Notes: a model not told the origin generated them from the sequence alone. A DNA stretch of 64,000 nt from Deltaproteobacteria bacterium (GCA_030595125.1 JAUVDV010000017.1:1-64000), one strand, 5' to 3'. Shown: positions 1-9,617, numbered from the stretch's first letter. Made by a program: numbers and translations.

Positions 1-204
1 CAGGAAGATCGCCGACAGGTTGATATTGGGCCACCAGTAGTACCAGACGATCTGGTTTGCCGCGTTGGTGTTGCGCAACACCCCGGCGAAGGCCATATCG
101 CCGGTGTCGGCGGCCAGACCTCCGACGATCAGAAGGACGAGCGCACCGAGCGTGAGCAGTTGAAACGCCAGCGGAAACCAGGTCAGGCGAAAAAGACGGT
201 TCAT
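1..204 (-). CDS. FeS-binding polyferredoxin-like membrane protein, N-terminal fragment
   Basis: The reverse strand from the ATG at 202-204 is open to the window edge (68 codons), so only the N-terminus is present. It begins MNRLFRLTWFPLAF, continues with a hydrophobic helix (LLTLGALVLLIVGG), and then has RNTNAANQIVWYYWWPNINL. The pattern R-N-T-N-x-A/L-N-x-I/L-V-W-x-Y-W-W-P is familiar from membrane 4Fe-4S proteins of the NapH/polyferredoxin type, where it precedes the next helix and the Cys motifs. Those Cys motifs lie outside the window, so iron-sulfur binding is inferred from family resemblance. It is divergent from alaS across about 127 bp. The ORF track misses it because it is truncated. 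Confidence 0.6.
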   Translation of the reverse strand, partial: MNRLFRLTWFPLAFQLLTLGALVLLIVGGLAADTGDMAFAGVLRNTNAANQIVWYYWWPNINLSAIFL

Positions 205-331
205 TGTCGATTGCTTCTTCCTTGCTAACAGCTTACTCCTCCTGTTGCTAGCCTGCGATCTTCCTGCTACTTTCCGTTTTCTATTTGAAAATGACAACAA
301 TAAGGGGACCGTGCCCTCGAGTTTTGAATCG

Positions 332-2983
332 ATGCCCACGACAACCGCGCAAATCAGAACCGCTTTCCTGGAATTCTTCGAGAAACACGATCACAAGATC
401 CTCCCATCCGGACCCCTGGTTCCCCGGTCGGACCCAACGCTCATGTTCGCCAACGCCGGCATGGTGCAATTCAAGAACGTGTTCACGGGCCAGGGCAAGA
501 GGCCCGCCACCCGGGCGGCAACGGTTCAAAAGTGCATCCGCATCAGCGGCAAGCACAACGACCTCGAAAACGTGGGCAGCACCAGTCGCCATCACACCTT
601 CTTCGAAATGCTGGGCAACTTCTCCTTTGGCGATTACTTCAAGGAGGAAGCCTGCCGGTTCGGCTGGGATTTCCTGACCAAGACTCTGGCCATTGATCCG
701 CAAAGGCTATGGGTCTCGGTCTTCGAGGGCGACGAGAGCGCCCCCGCCGATGATGATGCCGTGGAAATCTGGCGCGACAAGATCGGTGTTGCCGGTGAAC
801 GGATCCTGCTTGGTTCCACAAAGGATAACTTCTGGGCCATGGGAGACACGGGTCCCTGCGGACCCTGTTCGGAAATAATGTACGATCGGGGTGAGGCGTT
901 CGGCGAGGCCGGCCTCGACAACGGAGAACGATTCTTCGAGCTGTGGAACCTGGTCTTCATGCAATACATGGTGACCGAGTCCGGCGCATCCATGGTGCCG
1001 CTGCCGGCGCCCAGTATAGACACCGGCGCGGGTCTGGAGCGAATAGCATCTGTCATGCAGGGAGTTGACTCCAACTACGACATCGACATTTTTGTGCCCT
1101 TGGTGGCGATCGCAGCGCGGATCTCCGGCAAAGAGTACGGAAAAAAAGAGAGTGACGATGTCTCCATGCGAGTCGTTGCCGACCACGCCAGAATGGCCGC
1201 GCACCTGATCTCCGAGGGTGTTTTTCCAGAAAAAACCGCGCGGGAATACGTGCTTCGGAGGGTGATGCGCAGGGCCATCCGACATGGGCATCGATTGGGG
1301 ATCGAGGATCTTTTCTTCCACGAGGTGGTTCACGGGGTCGTGGAGCAGATGGGCGATGCCTATCCGGAGCTGGTACAGCACGGCGATCTCATCAACCGTA
1401 TATGTCGTCAGGAGGAGGAGCGGTTTCGCACCACCCTGGGCCGCGGTCTCGATCTGTTACGCGATTACAGCGGCTGGAACGAGGGAGACGGCAGTCAAAG
1501 GGTGCTCCCCGGCGACGTGGCCTTCGACCTCACGGCAACCTACGGATTTCCACTGGATCTGCTGGTGGTCATCGGCGAGGAAGACGGTTTCATCGTGGAC
1601 GAGGCCGGCTTCCAGGAGGCGCAGAAGGTTCACCGAACTATCTCCGGAGCTGGAAAGATAGGCGAGAAGGCCGTCTCATCGGTTTACGCAGAGCTCCATA
1701 CGTCCCTCGATGAAACTGTATTTCTCGGTTACACAACCGGGCAAACCGAAACACAGATCCTGGCGATCGTGCTCGACGGCGAAACTGTCGAGGAGGCGAA
1801 GCGTGGCGACGAGGCGGAGATCGTGCTCGCCAGGACTCCCTTTTACAGTGAGTCGGGCGGCCAGATCGGAGACGCGGGAGCAATAAGCTGCGACGGTGGC
1901 GCCATGGATGTTACCGATACCCAGGAGCCCATTCGCGGCCTCATCGTACACAAGGGCACGATGGTCAAAGGACGTATTCGCGCCGGAGACAAGGTGAAGG
2001 CCTCTGTCGACGCAAATCGTCGCTATGCCATAAGCCGCCATCACACTGCCACCCATCTGCTTCATTCCGCCCTTCGAAAGTTGTTGGGCTCTCACGCGAC
2101 GCAAAAGGGCTCGCGAGTAGCGCACGACGGTTTGCGATTCGATTTCACCCACTTCGAGCCGCTCACACCCGACCAGATCCTGGAGCTCGAGCGTACGGTC
2201 TCGGAAGGGATCATCGGGAATTACCCGGTCAATATAGAGGAAACGACACTCGAGGCCGCACGGGCGAACGGCGTGATGGCAATTTTCGAGGAGAACTACG
2301 GCGACGTGGTGCGAATGGTTGAGGTGGGTTCGCAAAGCGCGGAACTCTGCGGCGGGATTCACGTGGACCGCAGCGGTGATATCGGACCGTTCTTCATTCT
2401 CTCTGAATCGGGGATCGCCGCCGGAGTCAGGCGAATAGAAGCTGTTGCCGGCAAGCCGGCTATCGAGTGGGTGGCCCATCAGAGGAAGATCATGGAAAAC
2501 GCGGCCTCCATACTCAGAGGAAAACCCGAGGATCTGGTCGACAAGGTGAGCAAGCTCGTGGCCTCGGAGAAGGAGCTGGCTCGGGAGATAGAGGGGTTGA
2601 AACGCGAGCTGGCCTCCGGTGGATCAGTAGACATCATGAGCGGCGTCAGGGACGTGAGCGGCGTAAAGGTTCTCGGGACGCGCCTGAGCGTGGGCGATCC
2701 AGCGACATTGCGCGATCTCGCCGATGAGCTGAAGCAGAAAATGGGGACGGGGGTCGTGTGCCTGACGGGAGACAACAACGGCAAGGCCTCAATAGTGGTT
2801 GCGGTCACGGGGGACTTGACGAAAAAGCTGAATGCAGGCCAGCTGATTGGCACGGTATCGGCAATCGTTGGTGGTCGAGGGGGAGGTCGCCCGGATCTTG
2901 CACAGGCGGGTGGCCCCGACGTGGAAAAGCTGGACCAGGCCGCGCAAGCGATATTCGACGCCGTATCGCAGGCGCTGAAATAG
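332..2983 (+). CDS. alaS: Alanyl-tRNA synthetase
   Basis: Charges tRNA-Ala with alanine in the cytosol and clears mischarged Ser/Gly-tRNA-Ala. The N-terminal class II catalytic core starts RTAFLEFFEKHDHKILPSGP and contains FANAGMVQFKNVF and TGPCGPCSEI. The editing domain shows the zinc-ligand motifs HTATHLLHSALRK (HxxxH) near residue 580 and CGGIH further on, followed by the C-terminal C-Ala/DHHA1-type region ending in GGRGGGRPDLAQAGG. From Met332 it is 883 residues, the normal family length. The track ORF begins 29 codons earlier (245), but conserved family sequence starts at MPTTTAQIRTAF. A GTG at 311 sits behind AAGGGG and is an alternative start. It seems to be a single gene followed closely by the PilZ gene (30 bp). 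Confidence 0.97.
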   Translation: MPTTTAQIRTAFLEFFEKHDHKILPSGPLVPRSDPTLMFANAGMVQFKNVFTGQGKRPATRAATVQKCIRISGKHNDLENVGSTSRHHTFFEMLGNFSFGDYFKEEACRFGWDFLTKTLAIDPQRLWVSVFEGDESAPADDDAVEIWRDKIGVAGERILLGSTKDNFWAMGDTGPCGPCSEIMYDRGEAFGEAGLDNGERFFELWNLVFMQYMVTESGASMVPLPAPSIDTGAGLERIASVMQGVDSNYDIDIFVPLVAIAARISGKEYGKKESDDVSMRVVADHARMAAHLISEGVFPEKTAREYVLRRVMRRAIRHGHRLGIEDLFFHEVVHGVVEQMGDAYPELVQHGDLINRICRQEEERFRTTLGRGLDLLRDYSGWNEGDGSQRVLPGDVAFDLTATYGFPLDLLVVIGEEDGFIVDEAGFQEAQKVHRTISGAGKIGEKAVSSVYAELHTSLDETVFLGYTTGQTETQILAIVLDGETVEEAKRGDEAEIVLARTPFYSESGGQIGDAGAISCDGGAMDVTDTQEPIRGLIVHKGTMVKGRIRAGDKVKASVDANRRYAISRHHTATHLLHSALRKLLGSHATQKGSRVAHDGLRFDFTHFEPLTPDQILELERTVSEGIIGNYPVNIEETTLEAARANGVMAIFEENYGDVVRMVEVGSQSAELCGGIHVDRSGDIGPFFILSESGIAAGVRRIEAVAGKPAIEWVAHQRKIMENAASILRGKPEDLVDKVSKLVASEKELAREIEGLKRELASGGSVDIMSGVRDVSGVKVLGTRLSVGDPATLRDLADELKQKMGTGVVCLTGDNNGKASIVVAVTGDLTKKLNAGQLIGTVSAIVGGRGGGRPDLAQAGGPDVEKLDQAAQAIFDAVSQALK

Positions 2984-3013
2984 GAAGACGGAAGGCTAGA
3001 GGTAGAGAAACCC

Positions 3014-4651
3014 ATGGCAAAACCGGCATCAATAAGAGCAAAGTTGAAGTTTCCCAGCGTGGACGTATTCATCGATCGGTATTCGCCGAACATCTCCAAG
3101 GCGGGAATCTTCGTCAAGACACCCAAACCGAAATCCGTGGGAACTGAGGTCCGCTTCGAGTTTCAGATCGCGGACGGAACGGTTGTGATGCGCGGGGCGG
3201 GCGAGGTATCCTGGATTCGCGAGAGTTCCGATGATGGCAAACCCACCGGAATGGGGATCAAATTCAACAAACTCGACAGCAATAGCCGGCAAATTCTCGG
3301 GAGGATTCTGGATAATAAAAAGAACCTCCCTTCTGAAGAATCCAGATCCAAGTATTCCGACGCGCCCCCTCCTCCTCCGGCCGATATGGACGCGGATGAA
3401 ATCCAGCCGGAGGAAGTCCCCAGCGAGGTCGACGAACCGGACAGCCCCCTGGAGACCCCCGATGAGGTGGAGGCGGTACCCCAGGTCGCACAGGAGCCCA
3501 AAAAGAAAGAGACCGGATCCGCGAAGCGTACAAAGAGGAAACGGAAAAAAAAGGCAGCTGGTCTGGACATGGGCGCCATCGACAACTTGCTTGCGGATAT
3601 CTCGTCCGACTCCGCTCCAAGGAAACGTCGTCGCCGGAAGTCGAAACCGGAGGTGTCCACGCCGGAACCCGAAATTGAGGAGGCCGCGCCGGAGCCCGAA
3701 ATTGAGGAGCCTGCGCCGGAGCCCGAAGTTGAGGAACCCGTCGAGGACGAGCCCGAAGTCGAGGAGGAACCCGAGCCCATCGACGAAGAGATTCCCGTTG
3801 CTGCGCAAGATCCTGAACCCGAAGAGAAAAAAGATATGGAGTTGGACGAAGAGGAGGAGGCTGCCCTGGCTTCCCTGGGATCGTTCGATGAGTATACTAA
3901 CGACATTGAAACTGCCGAGGAAGTGGAAGATGAGCCCGAGGAAGCGCAGCCGGCCTTCACCTTTAGCGAGCCTCCCACGGAGCTGCCAGCCCAACCCGAA
4001 TCTGTTTCGTTTCTGAATGAGGAAGTGGACGAGGACTTCGAGGAAACTCTGGAGATCGGCGAGGAGACGCTTCTGGAAGGCGTTGTAGACAATGGAATCG
4101 AATCCACCAGCCCGGTGGATGATGATCTCATACTGGGCGCCGACGAGGACGATGACAGCGTTGCTCTGGAGACGCTCGATGAGACCGATACCGGCCTTAT
4201 AGGCGATCCGATCGATTCGCTGATCGACGATATCACCATGGACAGCGCTCCCCCCGCGCCGGGCAAGCCTCTCCTTGTCGGAGAGTCGGTAGACGACGCG
4301 CTGGATGACTTCTTTCCGGGCGATGGATCGAGACCTGACGACGAGGGGGCCAGGATATCCGTTCCGCCATCCCCCGGTGCACCGGATGAGCTCCCTTCGG
4401 ACGCCGTGCCCGACGGCCTGGTAAGAGAACGGCCTGCACAACCACCCGAGACACTACCCGAGGACGCTATTCCGGCCGGACTGGTGCGAGACAGGCCCGA
4501 ACGCCGGCCTCCACCGATCAAGGACATATACGCTTCAGCCGGCAGGGATCCGACCGGTGCGAGTGTACCCGTTCCGGAGTCGATTGTTCCCGGTGAGGCC
4601 GACGACGGAAATAAAAAGAAGGGGTTTTTCAAGAAGCTCTTCACCAAGTAG
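3014..4651 (+). CDS. PilZ-domain protein with long acidic tail
   Basis: The N-terminal ~100 residues form a PilZ-like domain of the kind common in Myxococcota: RAKLKFPSVDVFIDRYSPNI and NISKAGIF (the N-x-S-x-x-G part of the c-di-GMP motif), ending GMGIKFNKLDSNSRQILGRI. The leading RxxxR half of the motif is not clear, so nucleotide binding is uncertain. After that come Lys-rich (KRTKRKRKKKAAG) and very acidic, Pro/Glu-rich stretches with EPEIEE-type repeats for about 300 residues, and a basic end KKKGFFKKLFTK. No signal peptide or membrane helix is seen, so it is probably cytosolic. It could be a motility or signalling scaffold, but this is inference. It follows alaS by 30 bp and converges on the radical SAM gene. 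Confidence 0.75.
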   Translation: MAKPASIRAKLKFPSVDVFIDRYSPNISKAGIFVKTPKPKSVGTEVRFEFQIADGTVVMRGAGEVSWIRESSDDGKPTGMGIKFNKLDSNSRQILGRILDNKKNLPSEESRSKYSDAPPPPPADMDADEIQPEEVPSEVDEPDSPLETPDEVEAVPQVAQEPKKKETGSAKRTKRKRKKKAAGLDMGAIDNLLADISSDSAPRKRRRRKSKPEVSTPEPEIEEAAPEPEIEEPAPEPEVEEPVEDEPEVEEEPEPIDEEIPVAAQDPEPEEKKDMELDEEEEAALASLGSFDEYTNDIETAEEVEDEPEEAQPAFTFSEPPTELPAQPESVSFLNEEVDEDFEETLEIGEETLLEGVVDNGIESTSPVDDDLILGADEDDDSVALETLDETDTGLIGDPIDSLIDDITMDSAPPAPGKPLLVGESVDDALDDFFPGDGSRPDDEGARISVPPSPGAPDELPSDAVPDGLVRERPAQPPETLPEDAIPAGLVRDRPERRPPPIKDIYASAGRDPTGASVPVPESIVPGEADDGNKKKGFFKKLFTK

Positions 4652-4669
4652 CGACGCTCGTAGACCCGG

Positions 4670-5836
4670 CTAGATTCGTCTGAAGCGGAGGCCCCGCTCC
4701 ATTCCCTTGACAAGTGACCCATCGCCCAATTCCAGAAGCTCGTTCGCAGTTGGGGCGAAGGTCGAAAGCGCGCCAGGATCCGAGAGGAACGCTTCCAGAG
4801 TGAGGTAGTATCCGCTGCGGCGTGCCACGATATACGCGTTGCGAACCTCGGGGTCCAGATCCAGGAAGCGCCTGCACAACCCCTCGAGGCGTTCCGAGTC
4901 ATCGGATAGATGTCCCTCGAGATCCATGAGAAGATTGCGGTCGTGATCTGAAACGAGCCTGCCGCTCGCCCCTTTCAATCCCACCACCATTTCCAGGATT
5001 TCCTGAACCATCTCGTGCTCCTCGAGCATTTCGAACTCACCTCGGGCGCGCATGCCCTCCAGAGGGGATCCTTTATCAACCCAGAGAGTGCGGAGCCTCA
5101 CGTGATGAGGATCGATTGCTTTGAGGACTGCTGCCGTGTCCCGGGCGTGCTCCGAAGTCAGAGCCTTTCCTCCGAGCCCCGGCATGACGTAGCAGCACAC
5201 CTCGAAGCCCGCATCGACTGCCCTCTTGCAACCGATTATGTGGTGCTCGGCACGACAACCCTTGTCTATCAACTTGAGAACGGCGTCGCTCCCGCTCTCC
5301 ACACCCACGTGAATACGTGTCAGCCCTGCGGCGCGAAGCATAGCCAACTGCTCGGGTGAACGGGCGGCGAGAGTCCTGGACCGCGCGTAGGTTGTCACCC
5401 GGTTTACCGTGGGAAAACGCTCCTTCAGTCGCTCCAGGATGGGAACGAGTATCCCGGGGGGACGTACCAGCGAGTCAGCGTCCTGCAAGAAGACATTTTG
5501 CCCTCCTCTGCTCATCCACAGGGCAACCCGTCGCTCCTCCTCTGTGGACACGGGATCGTTTATCAGATCAAGGACCGCGCGGGTGGTGATCTCCCCGTTT
5601 TTTCCCTTGCTCGATGCGCGCTCGCGGACCGACTGCGCCGCCTGAGCCAGGAGGTCTATCTCGGCCAGCAGATCCTCTGTTGGTCGTTTGGAGAAGCGCG
5701 TGCGTTTGTACACTGCGCAAAAGGCGCACTTGTTCCACGGGCAGTTTCGAGACACGCGCAACAGGAGGCTGGTCGCCTCGCTCGGCGGGCGAATTGGCCC
5801 TAACTCGCATCCGTCAAGATTGGTAACGATCTTCAT
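4670..5836 (-). CDS. Radical SAM protein of unknown substrate
   Basis: 388 residues. The cluster-binding motif is at about residues 33-41 (NCPWNKCAFCAVYKR), with spacing C-x4-C-x2-C as found in Elp3/NifB-like radical SAM proteins having CPxNxCxFC. Downstream are TTYARSRTL, the SAM-site strand GLTRIHVGVESGSD and VCCYVMPGLGG, all typical of the Elp3/HemN-type radical SAM barrel. There is no obvious second FeS or B12-binding domain. The C-terminal 100 residues are helical and without a recognised motif. It overlaps nothing, converges on the PilZ gene (18-bp gap), and lies divergent to the VWA lipoprotein. Substrate cannot be deduced from context. Confidence 0.85.
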   Translation of the reverse strand: MKIVTNLDGCELGPIRPPSEATSLLLRVSRNCPWNKCAFCAVYKRTRFSKRPTEDLLAEIDLLAQAAQSVRERASSKGKNGEITTRAVLDLINDPVSTEEERRVALWMSRGGQNVFLQDADSLVRPPGILVPILERLKERFPTVNRVTTYARSRTLAARSPEQLAMLRAAGLTRIHVGVESGSDAVLKLIDKGCRAEHHIIGCKRAVDAGFEVCCYVMPGLGGKALTSEHARDTAAVLKAIDPHHVRLRTLWVDKGSPLEGMRARGEFEMLEEHEMVQEILEMVVGLKGASGRLVSDHDRNLLMDLEGHLSDDSERLEGLCRRFLDLDPEVRNAYIVARRSGYYLTLEAFLSDPGALSTFAPTANELLELGDGSLVKGMERGLRFRRI

Positions 5837-5922
5837 GGGGGGAACTTAGCACAACTCGATTGGGTTACGAGCCCGCAATTATGTTAAAATGCTACTTCGT
5901 TCACAAAGAAAGGGTCAGGGCA

Positions 5923-6957
5923 ATGAAGCGCGTGTTGTTGATGATGTCGGCTATCGTGCTGTTGTTTGGTTGTCATCAAGTCGGTAGTCTGGATGGAGAT
6001 AACGGCCCGGACTCCGATGCGGACACTGATGCGGACACTGACACCGACACTGACACCGACTCCGATGCCGACTCGGATTCGGACAGCGATTCCGATGGCG
6101 ACAGTGACACCATCTGCGTTGAACAAGAACTTGATATTGAAGTCCGGCCGGTTCGCCTGGTCATCCTGCAGGATTCTTCGGGATCCATGGCCGGAACAAG
6201 CTGGCTCCAGATCACAACCGCTTTAACCAACATCCTTAACCTGTGGTCTGGCTCGGGCATCGAGTTCGGGTTCGACTATTTCCCCAATGTTGGAGATTGT
6301 GGGATCAACTCGGCCATACCGATCGCTCCGACCGCCGGCGCCGAGACAAACATCATCAACTGGATGACCACCCATAGCCCCGGCGGCATGACCCCACTCT
6401 TTGAAACCATGACAAACTATTTTAATCCCGGTTACGCTGCGGGCTTCCCGGCGTCTGATGCCGATTCGTACCTGGTAGTGATCACGGGCGGCACGCCGGA
6501 CTGCGGCAGCGCAAGCGCGGCTAGCTTCACGGTATTGACCAACAACCTGCTTGCGAACCAGATCAAGACCTTCGCGATTGGGTTCAACTACTCCAGCGAA
6601 TATCTCGATGCGGTGGCGGCATCGGGCGGCATGCCTCCTCCGTACGATGTTCCCGTCAACGCCACCAATTCGCTCAGCTTGCAGAACGCACTCGACGACA
6701 TTGTGCTGCTGGTGTTCACCTGTATCTTCAACGTGCAGGGTCCGGAGGCAATCACGGAAACCGACATCATCAATTTCTATTTAGACGGCGTGATCGTGCC
6801 CATGAACGACGGTTGTGGTGGCTACGGCGAGGGCTGGCAGTGGGTTGACGCGGAGTGCACCCAGGTGGAGTTCTGTCCGACATTGTGTGCCGATATCAAG
6901 GATGGAGATCCTCCGGACATCATGGCCATATTGAGTTGCCCCCCGCCCGGTCCGTAG
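5923..6957 (+). CDS. VWA-domain lipoprotein with Asp/Thr/Ser linker
   Basis: Start chosen at Met5923 (MKRVLLMMSAIVLLFGCHQ), which follows an AGGGTCAGGG ribosome-binding site; the track ORF starts 21 codons earlier. The signal peptide ends in an LFGC lipobox, so the mature protein is likely lipid-anchored at the cell surface or periplasmic face. A linker of alternating Asp with Ser/Ala/Thr (about 40 residues) precedes a von Willebrand A-type domain with the MIDAS motif DSSGS (RLVILQDSSGSMAG). The C-terminal ~80 residues contain six Cys and a sequence GCGGYGEGWQWVDAECTQVEFCP that resembles Cys-stabilised caps. Probably adhesive or metal-binding; ligand unknown. Forms an apparent operon with the next gene (16-bp gap). 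Confidence 0.8.
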   Translation: MKRVLLMMSAIVLLFGCHQVGSLDGDNGPDSDADTDADTDTDTDTDSDADSDSDSDSDGDSDTICVEQELDIEVRPVRLVILQDSSGSMAGTSWLQITTALTNILNLWSGSGIEFGFDYFPNVGDCGINSAIPIAPTAGAETNIINWMTTHSPGGMTPLFETMTNYFNPGYAAGFPASDADSYLVVITGGTPDCGSASAASFTVLTNNLLANQIKTFAIGFNYSSEYLDAVAASGGMPPPYDVPVNATNSLSLQNALDDIVLLVFTCIFNVQGPEAITETDIINFYLDGVIVPMNDGCGGYGEGWQWVDAECTQVEFCPTLCADIKDGDPPDIMAILSCPPPGP

Positions 6958-6973
6958 CGAAAGGAACGACGAT

Positions 6974-7411
6974 ATGCTCAGAGCGATCACCATGAACATG
7001 GTTGCGATCCTCGTGGCTTTTAGGGTAGGCGGCTGCGCCGGCAACCCGCCGCCGCTTTATCAGGATGCGGGCTCCGACGGCGACCCGAGCGGCGACACGG
7101 ACAGTGACACGGACAGTGACACGGGAACGGGGGAGCAGGTGGAGGAGGGGGAGCCCTGCGAGATCATGTTGTGGAGCTACGTCATCATGGCCGGTGAATG
7201 TCAGCCCACAGGAGACGAGTGCCCCGGAGGCACCTTCCCGATGTCACCGCAGGGCAACTGCGTGGACGGTCTCGACTGCTGTATTCAGGACGACCAGTGC
7301 GAAACCCAGGCCTTCGGCATAGCCTCCTGCCAGCCCGATCCGTGCACCCTCGGTTATGCGGTGGGCTGTCCGGATCACGGCTGGTGCTGCCTGTTCGGCA
7401 AGGAGCAGTAA
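6974..7411 (+). CDS. Small Cys-rich lipoprotein
   Basis: 145 residues. The N-terminus MLRAITMNMVAILVAFRVGGC is a short signal peptide with a VGGC lipobox, preceded by AAAGGAA 8 bp before the ATG. The lipobox is followed by an acidic DTDSDTDSDTGTG linker like that of its upstream neighbour. The ~90-residue mature domain has 12 Cys in a regular spacing (CEIM, CQPTGDECPGG, CVDGLDCCIQDDQC, CDPCTLG-like, CPDHGWCC), suggesting a disulfide-knotted extracytoplasmic domain. No family recognised. Co-transcription with the VWA lipoprotein is inferred from the 16-bp spacing. It converges on the EF-G paralogue. Confidence 0.7.
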   Translation: MLRAITMNMVAILVAFRVGGCAGNPPPLYQDAGSDGDPSGDTDSDTDSDTGTGEQVEEGEPCEIMLWSYVIMAGECQPTGDECPGGTFPMSPQGNCVDGLDCCIQDDQCETQAFGIASCQPDPCTLGYAVGCPDHGWCCLFGKEQ

Positions 7412-7421
7412 CTCGCTTTTC

Positions 7422-9506
7422 CTAGTCGTCTTCCTCATCGGACTTGTAGGCGGCGATGACTTTTTGAGCCTGATCGAAGGGGACCTCGTCGTAGTGGGAG
7501 AAGCCGACGGTGAAGGTGCCGCGGCCTCCGGTCATGGAGTCGAGATCCGGGGCGTACTGAAGCAGTTCGGCCATGGGAGCCTGGGCGCGAATGACCTGAT
7601 TCTTGCCCTTCGCCTCCATGCCCATGACCTTTCCACGTCGTTGACTGATGTCACCCATCACATCCCCCATGGCCTCGTCCGGACAGACGACCTCCAGGTT
7701 CCAGATGGGCTCCAGGAGGTACGCATCGGCCTTCCCCACGGCCAATTTGAATCCCTTGGACCCCGCCATCTGGAAAGCGCCGTCGGATGAATCAACGTCA
7801 TGGTACTTGCCGTCAAAGAGCGTAACGCGTACATCCACCAGGTTGTATCCGGCGATGACGCCCTGGATCATGCGTCCCACGACGCCCTTCTCCACGGATG
7901 AGATCCACTGTCTGGGGATGGACCCACCCACGATCTTGTTGACAAACTCGAAACCGCCTCCATGGGGAAGCGGCTCCACGTTGATGTAGCAAACACCAAA
8001 CTGGCCGCGTCCTCCGGTTTGTTTCTTGTGTTTGCCCTCCACGTTCTCCACCTTCTTGCGAATAGTTTCGCGATAGGGGATTCGGGGGATGGCGAGCTCC
8101 ACTTCCACATCGAACTTTCGCTTCATCTTGTCGATGGTGGTGTCTATATGAACCTGTCCCATGCCCGCGATCTGGGTTTCCTTGACCTCCGCGTCGCGGA
8201 TGATCTTGATGGTGGAGTCTTCCTCCGCAATCCGGTTCAGAGCCTGGCCCACCTTGTCTTCCTCGTTTTTGTCCTTGGCTCTCACCGCGTAGGTGATGAT
8301 GGGATGCATCTCGGGCAAGGACGGGAAGATGACCTTTTGTTTGTCTGTGCAGATGGTGTCGCCCAGGACGGTGTTCTTGAGCTTGGCAATGGCGATAATA
8401 TCTCCGGGGCCCGCGCTCGGAACACTCTCCTGTTTCTTTCCAACCGGGATGAGGATCTGCCCGAAGCGCTCCTTTTCGTCCCTGGTTGCGTTGTAGAATC
8501 CCGTGTCGACCTTGAGGGTGCCCGACCAGATCCTGGCGATGGTCAGACTGCCGGTGAACTTGTCCTGTACTGTTTTGAATACCGTTGCCGCGAACGGCGC
8601 GTCCGGCTTCGGTTCACATACGATCTCGGCGTCTTCCCACGTTCCGGTGCGCGCAGCTCGATCCGACGGCGCCGGAAAGCGATCGCAGATGAGGTCGAGC
8701 AGCGGCTCGATTCCCACGTTCTTTGTGGCGGAAACCGCTACCGCCGGCACCAGGGTGCCGTTCAGCATTGCGCTTGGAAGCGCGCCGTCGATCTCCTCCT
8801 GGCTCAGCTCCATGGTATCGAGGTACTTCTCCATCAGGTCGTCGTTGCTCTCCGCGATAACCTCTATTAGCGTCTCGCGGGCCGCCTCGGACTCGTCGAC
8901 CATATCCGCCGGGATGTCGGCTTCCTCCATTCCCTGACTTCCGTCCGCCGGGAACATGTAGGCCTTCTGCCGCAGAACATTCACCACGCCCTTGAACGAG
9001 TCCTCGACACCGATGGGAATGATGAGGGGAGCAATCCGCTTGGAAAGCAGCTCCCTGGCTCTGTCCAGAGTCTCCTTGAAATTGGCTCGCTCGCGGTCCA
9101 TCTTGTTGATCACGACGAGTCGAGGTATCTCGAATTCCTCGGACAGGGCGTACATCTTCTCGGTCATCACCTGAACGCCGTCCACCGCCGAGATCACAAC
9201 TATTGCGGTATCGCTTGACGCCAGAGCGTTGCGGGCGTCAACGAAAAAATTGTTGTCGCCGGGCGTGTCGTTGAGTTGGATCTTCTTCTTCTTCCACTCG
9301 CCGACAGCGAATGCCGTTGTGATGGAGCTCTGCCTCTTGATTTCCTCGGGCTCGAAATCGAAGTTGGAGGTTTCGTCCAGTACCGCTCCAAGCCTGGTGG
9401 TCGCACCCGTGTCAAACAGGATCGCCTCTCCAAGGGAAGTTTTTCCACTGCCCCCATGACCGATCAGACACACGTTGCGAATATTCTTTTCTTCGTACTT
9501 TTTCAT
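7422..9506 (-). CDS. EF-G paralogue (EF-G-2/FusA-like translational GTPase)
   Basis: 694 residues with the full EF-G architecture: GTPase domain with P-loop GHGGSGKTS at residues 16-24, switch/G3 DTPGD near 79, G4 NKMDRERANF near 133, then domains II to V including TGGRGQFGVCYINVEPL and MGDISQRRGKVMGM. Canonical EF-G has AHIDAGKTT in the P-loop; the GHxGSGKT form marks the EF-G-2-like subgroup (for example Thermus EF-G-2), whose cellular role is less clear than that of FusA. The start MKKYEEKNIRN has upstream AAAGGTC. It stands alone between a convergent lipoprotein gene and the cell-division genes, not in a str operon, which supports its being an accessory paralogue. Confidence 0.9.
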   Translation of the reverse strand: MKKYEEKNIRNVCLIGHGGSGKTSLGEAILFDTGATTRLGAVLDETSNFDFEPEEIKRQSSITTAFAVGEWKKKKIQLNDTPGDNNFFVDARNALASSDTAIVVISAVDGVQVMTEKMYALSEEFEIPRLVVINKMDRERANFKETLDRARELLSKRIAPLIIPIGVEDSFKGVVNVLRQKAYMFPADGSQGMEEADIPADMVDESEAARETLIEVIAESNDDLMEKYLDTMELSQEEIDGALPSAMLNGTLVPAVAVSATKNVGIEPLLDLICDRFPAPSDRAARTGTWEDAEIVCEPKPDAPFAATVFKTVQDKFTGSLTIARIWSGTLKVDTGFYNATRDEKERFGQILIPVGKKQESVPSAGPGDIIAIAKLKNTVLGDTICTDKQKVIFPSLPEMHPIITYAVRAKDKNEEDKVGQALNRIAEEDSTIKIIRDAEVKETQIAGMGQVHIDTTIDKMKRKFDVEVELAIPRIPYRETIRKKVENVEGKHKKQTGGRGQFGVCYINVEPLPHGGGFEFVNKIVGGSIPRQWISSVEKGVVGRMIQGVIAGYNLVDVRVTLFDGKYHDVDSSDGAFQMAGSKGFKLAVGKADAYLLEPIWNLEVVCPDEAMGDVMGDISQRRGKVMGMEAKGKNQVIRAQAPMAELLQYAPDLDSMTGGRGTFTVGFSHYDEVPFDQAQKVIAAYKSDEEDD

Positions 9507-9617
9507 CGGGCCCTTTGACCTTTCCGTTCACATCAATATCGATAAACAGGACCAGCCTATTTAGATCACGTGCGATCGAACGTCAATCTATGTATGTTTT
9601 AAGAGGAAAAGGATCCT

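Noticed and set aside
3163-4902. 579-codon reverse-strand ORF opposite the PilZ gene
   Set aside because: Ser-rich low-complexity antisense image of the Glu/Pro-rich PilZ tail; no ribosome-binding site, and it overlaps the well supported radical SAM gene.
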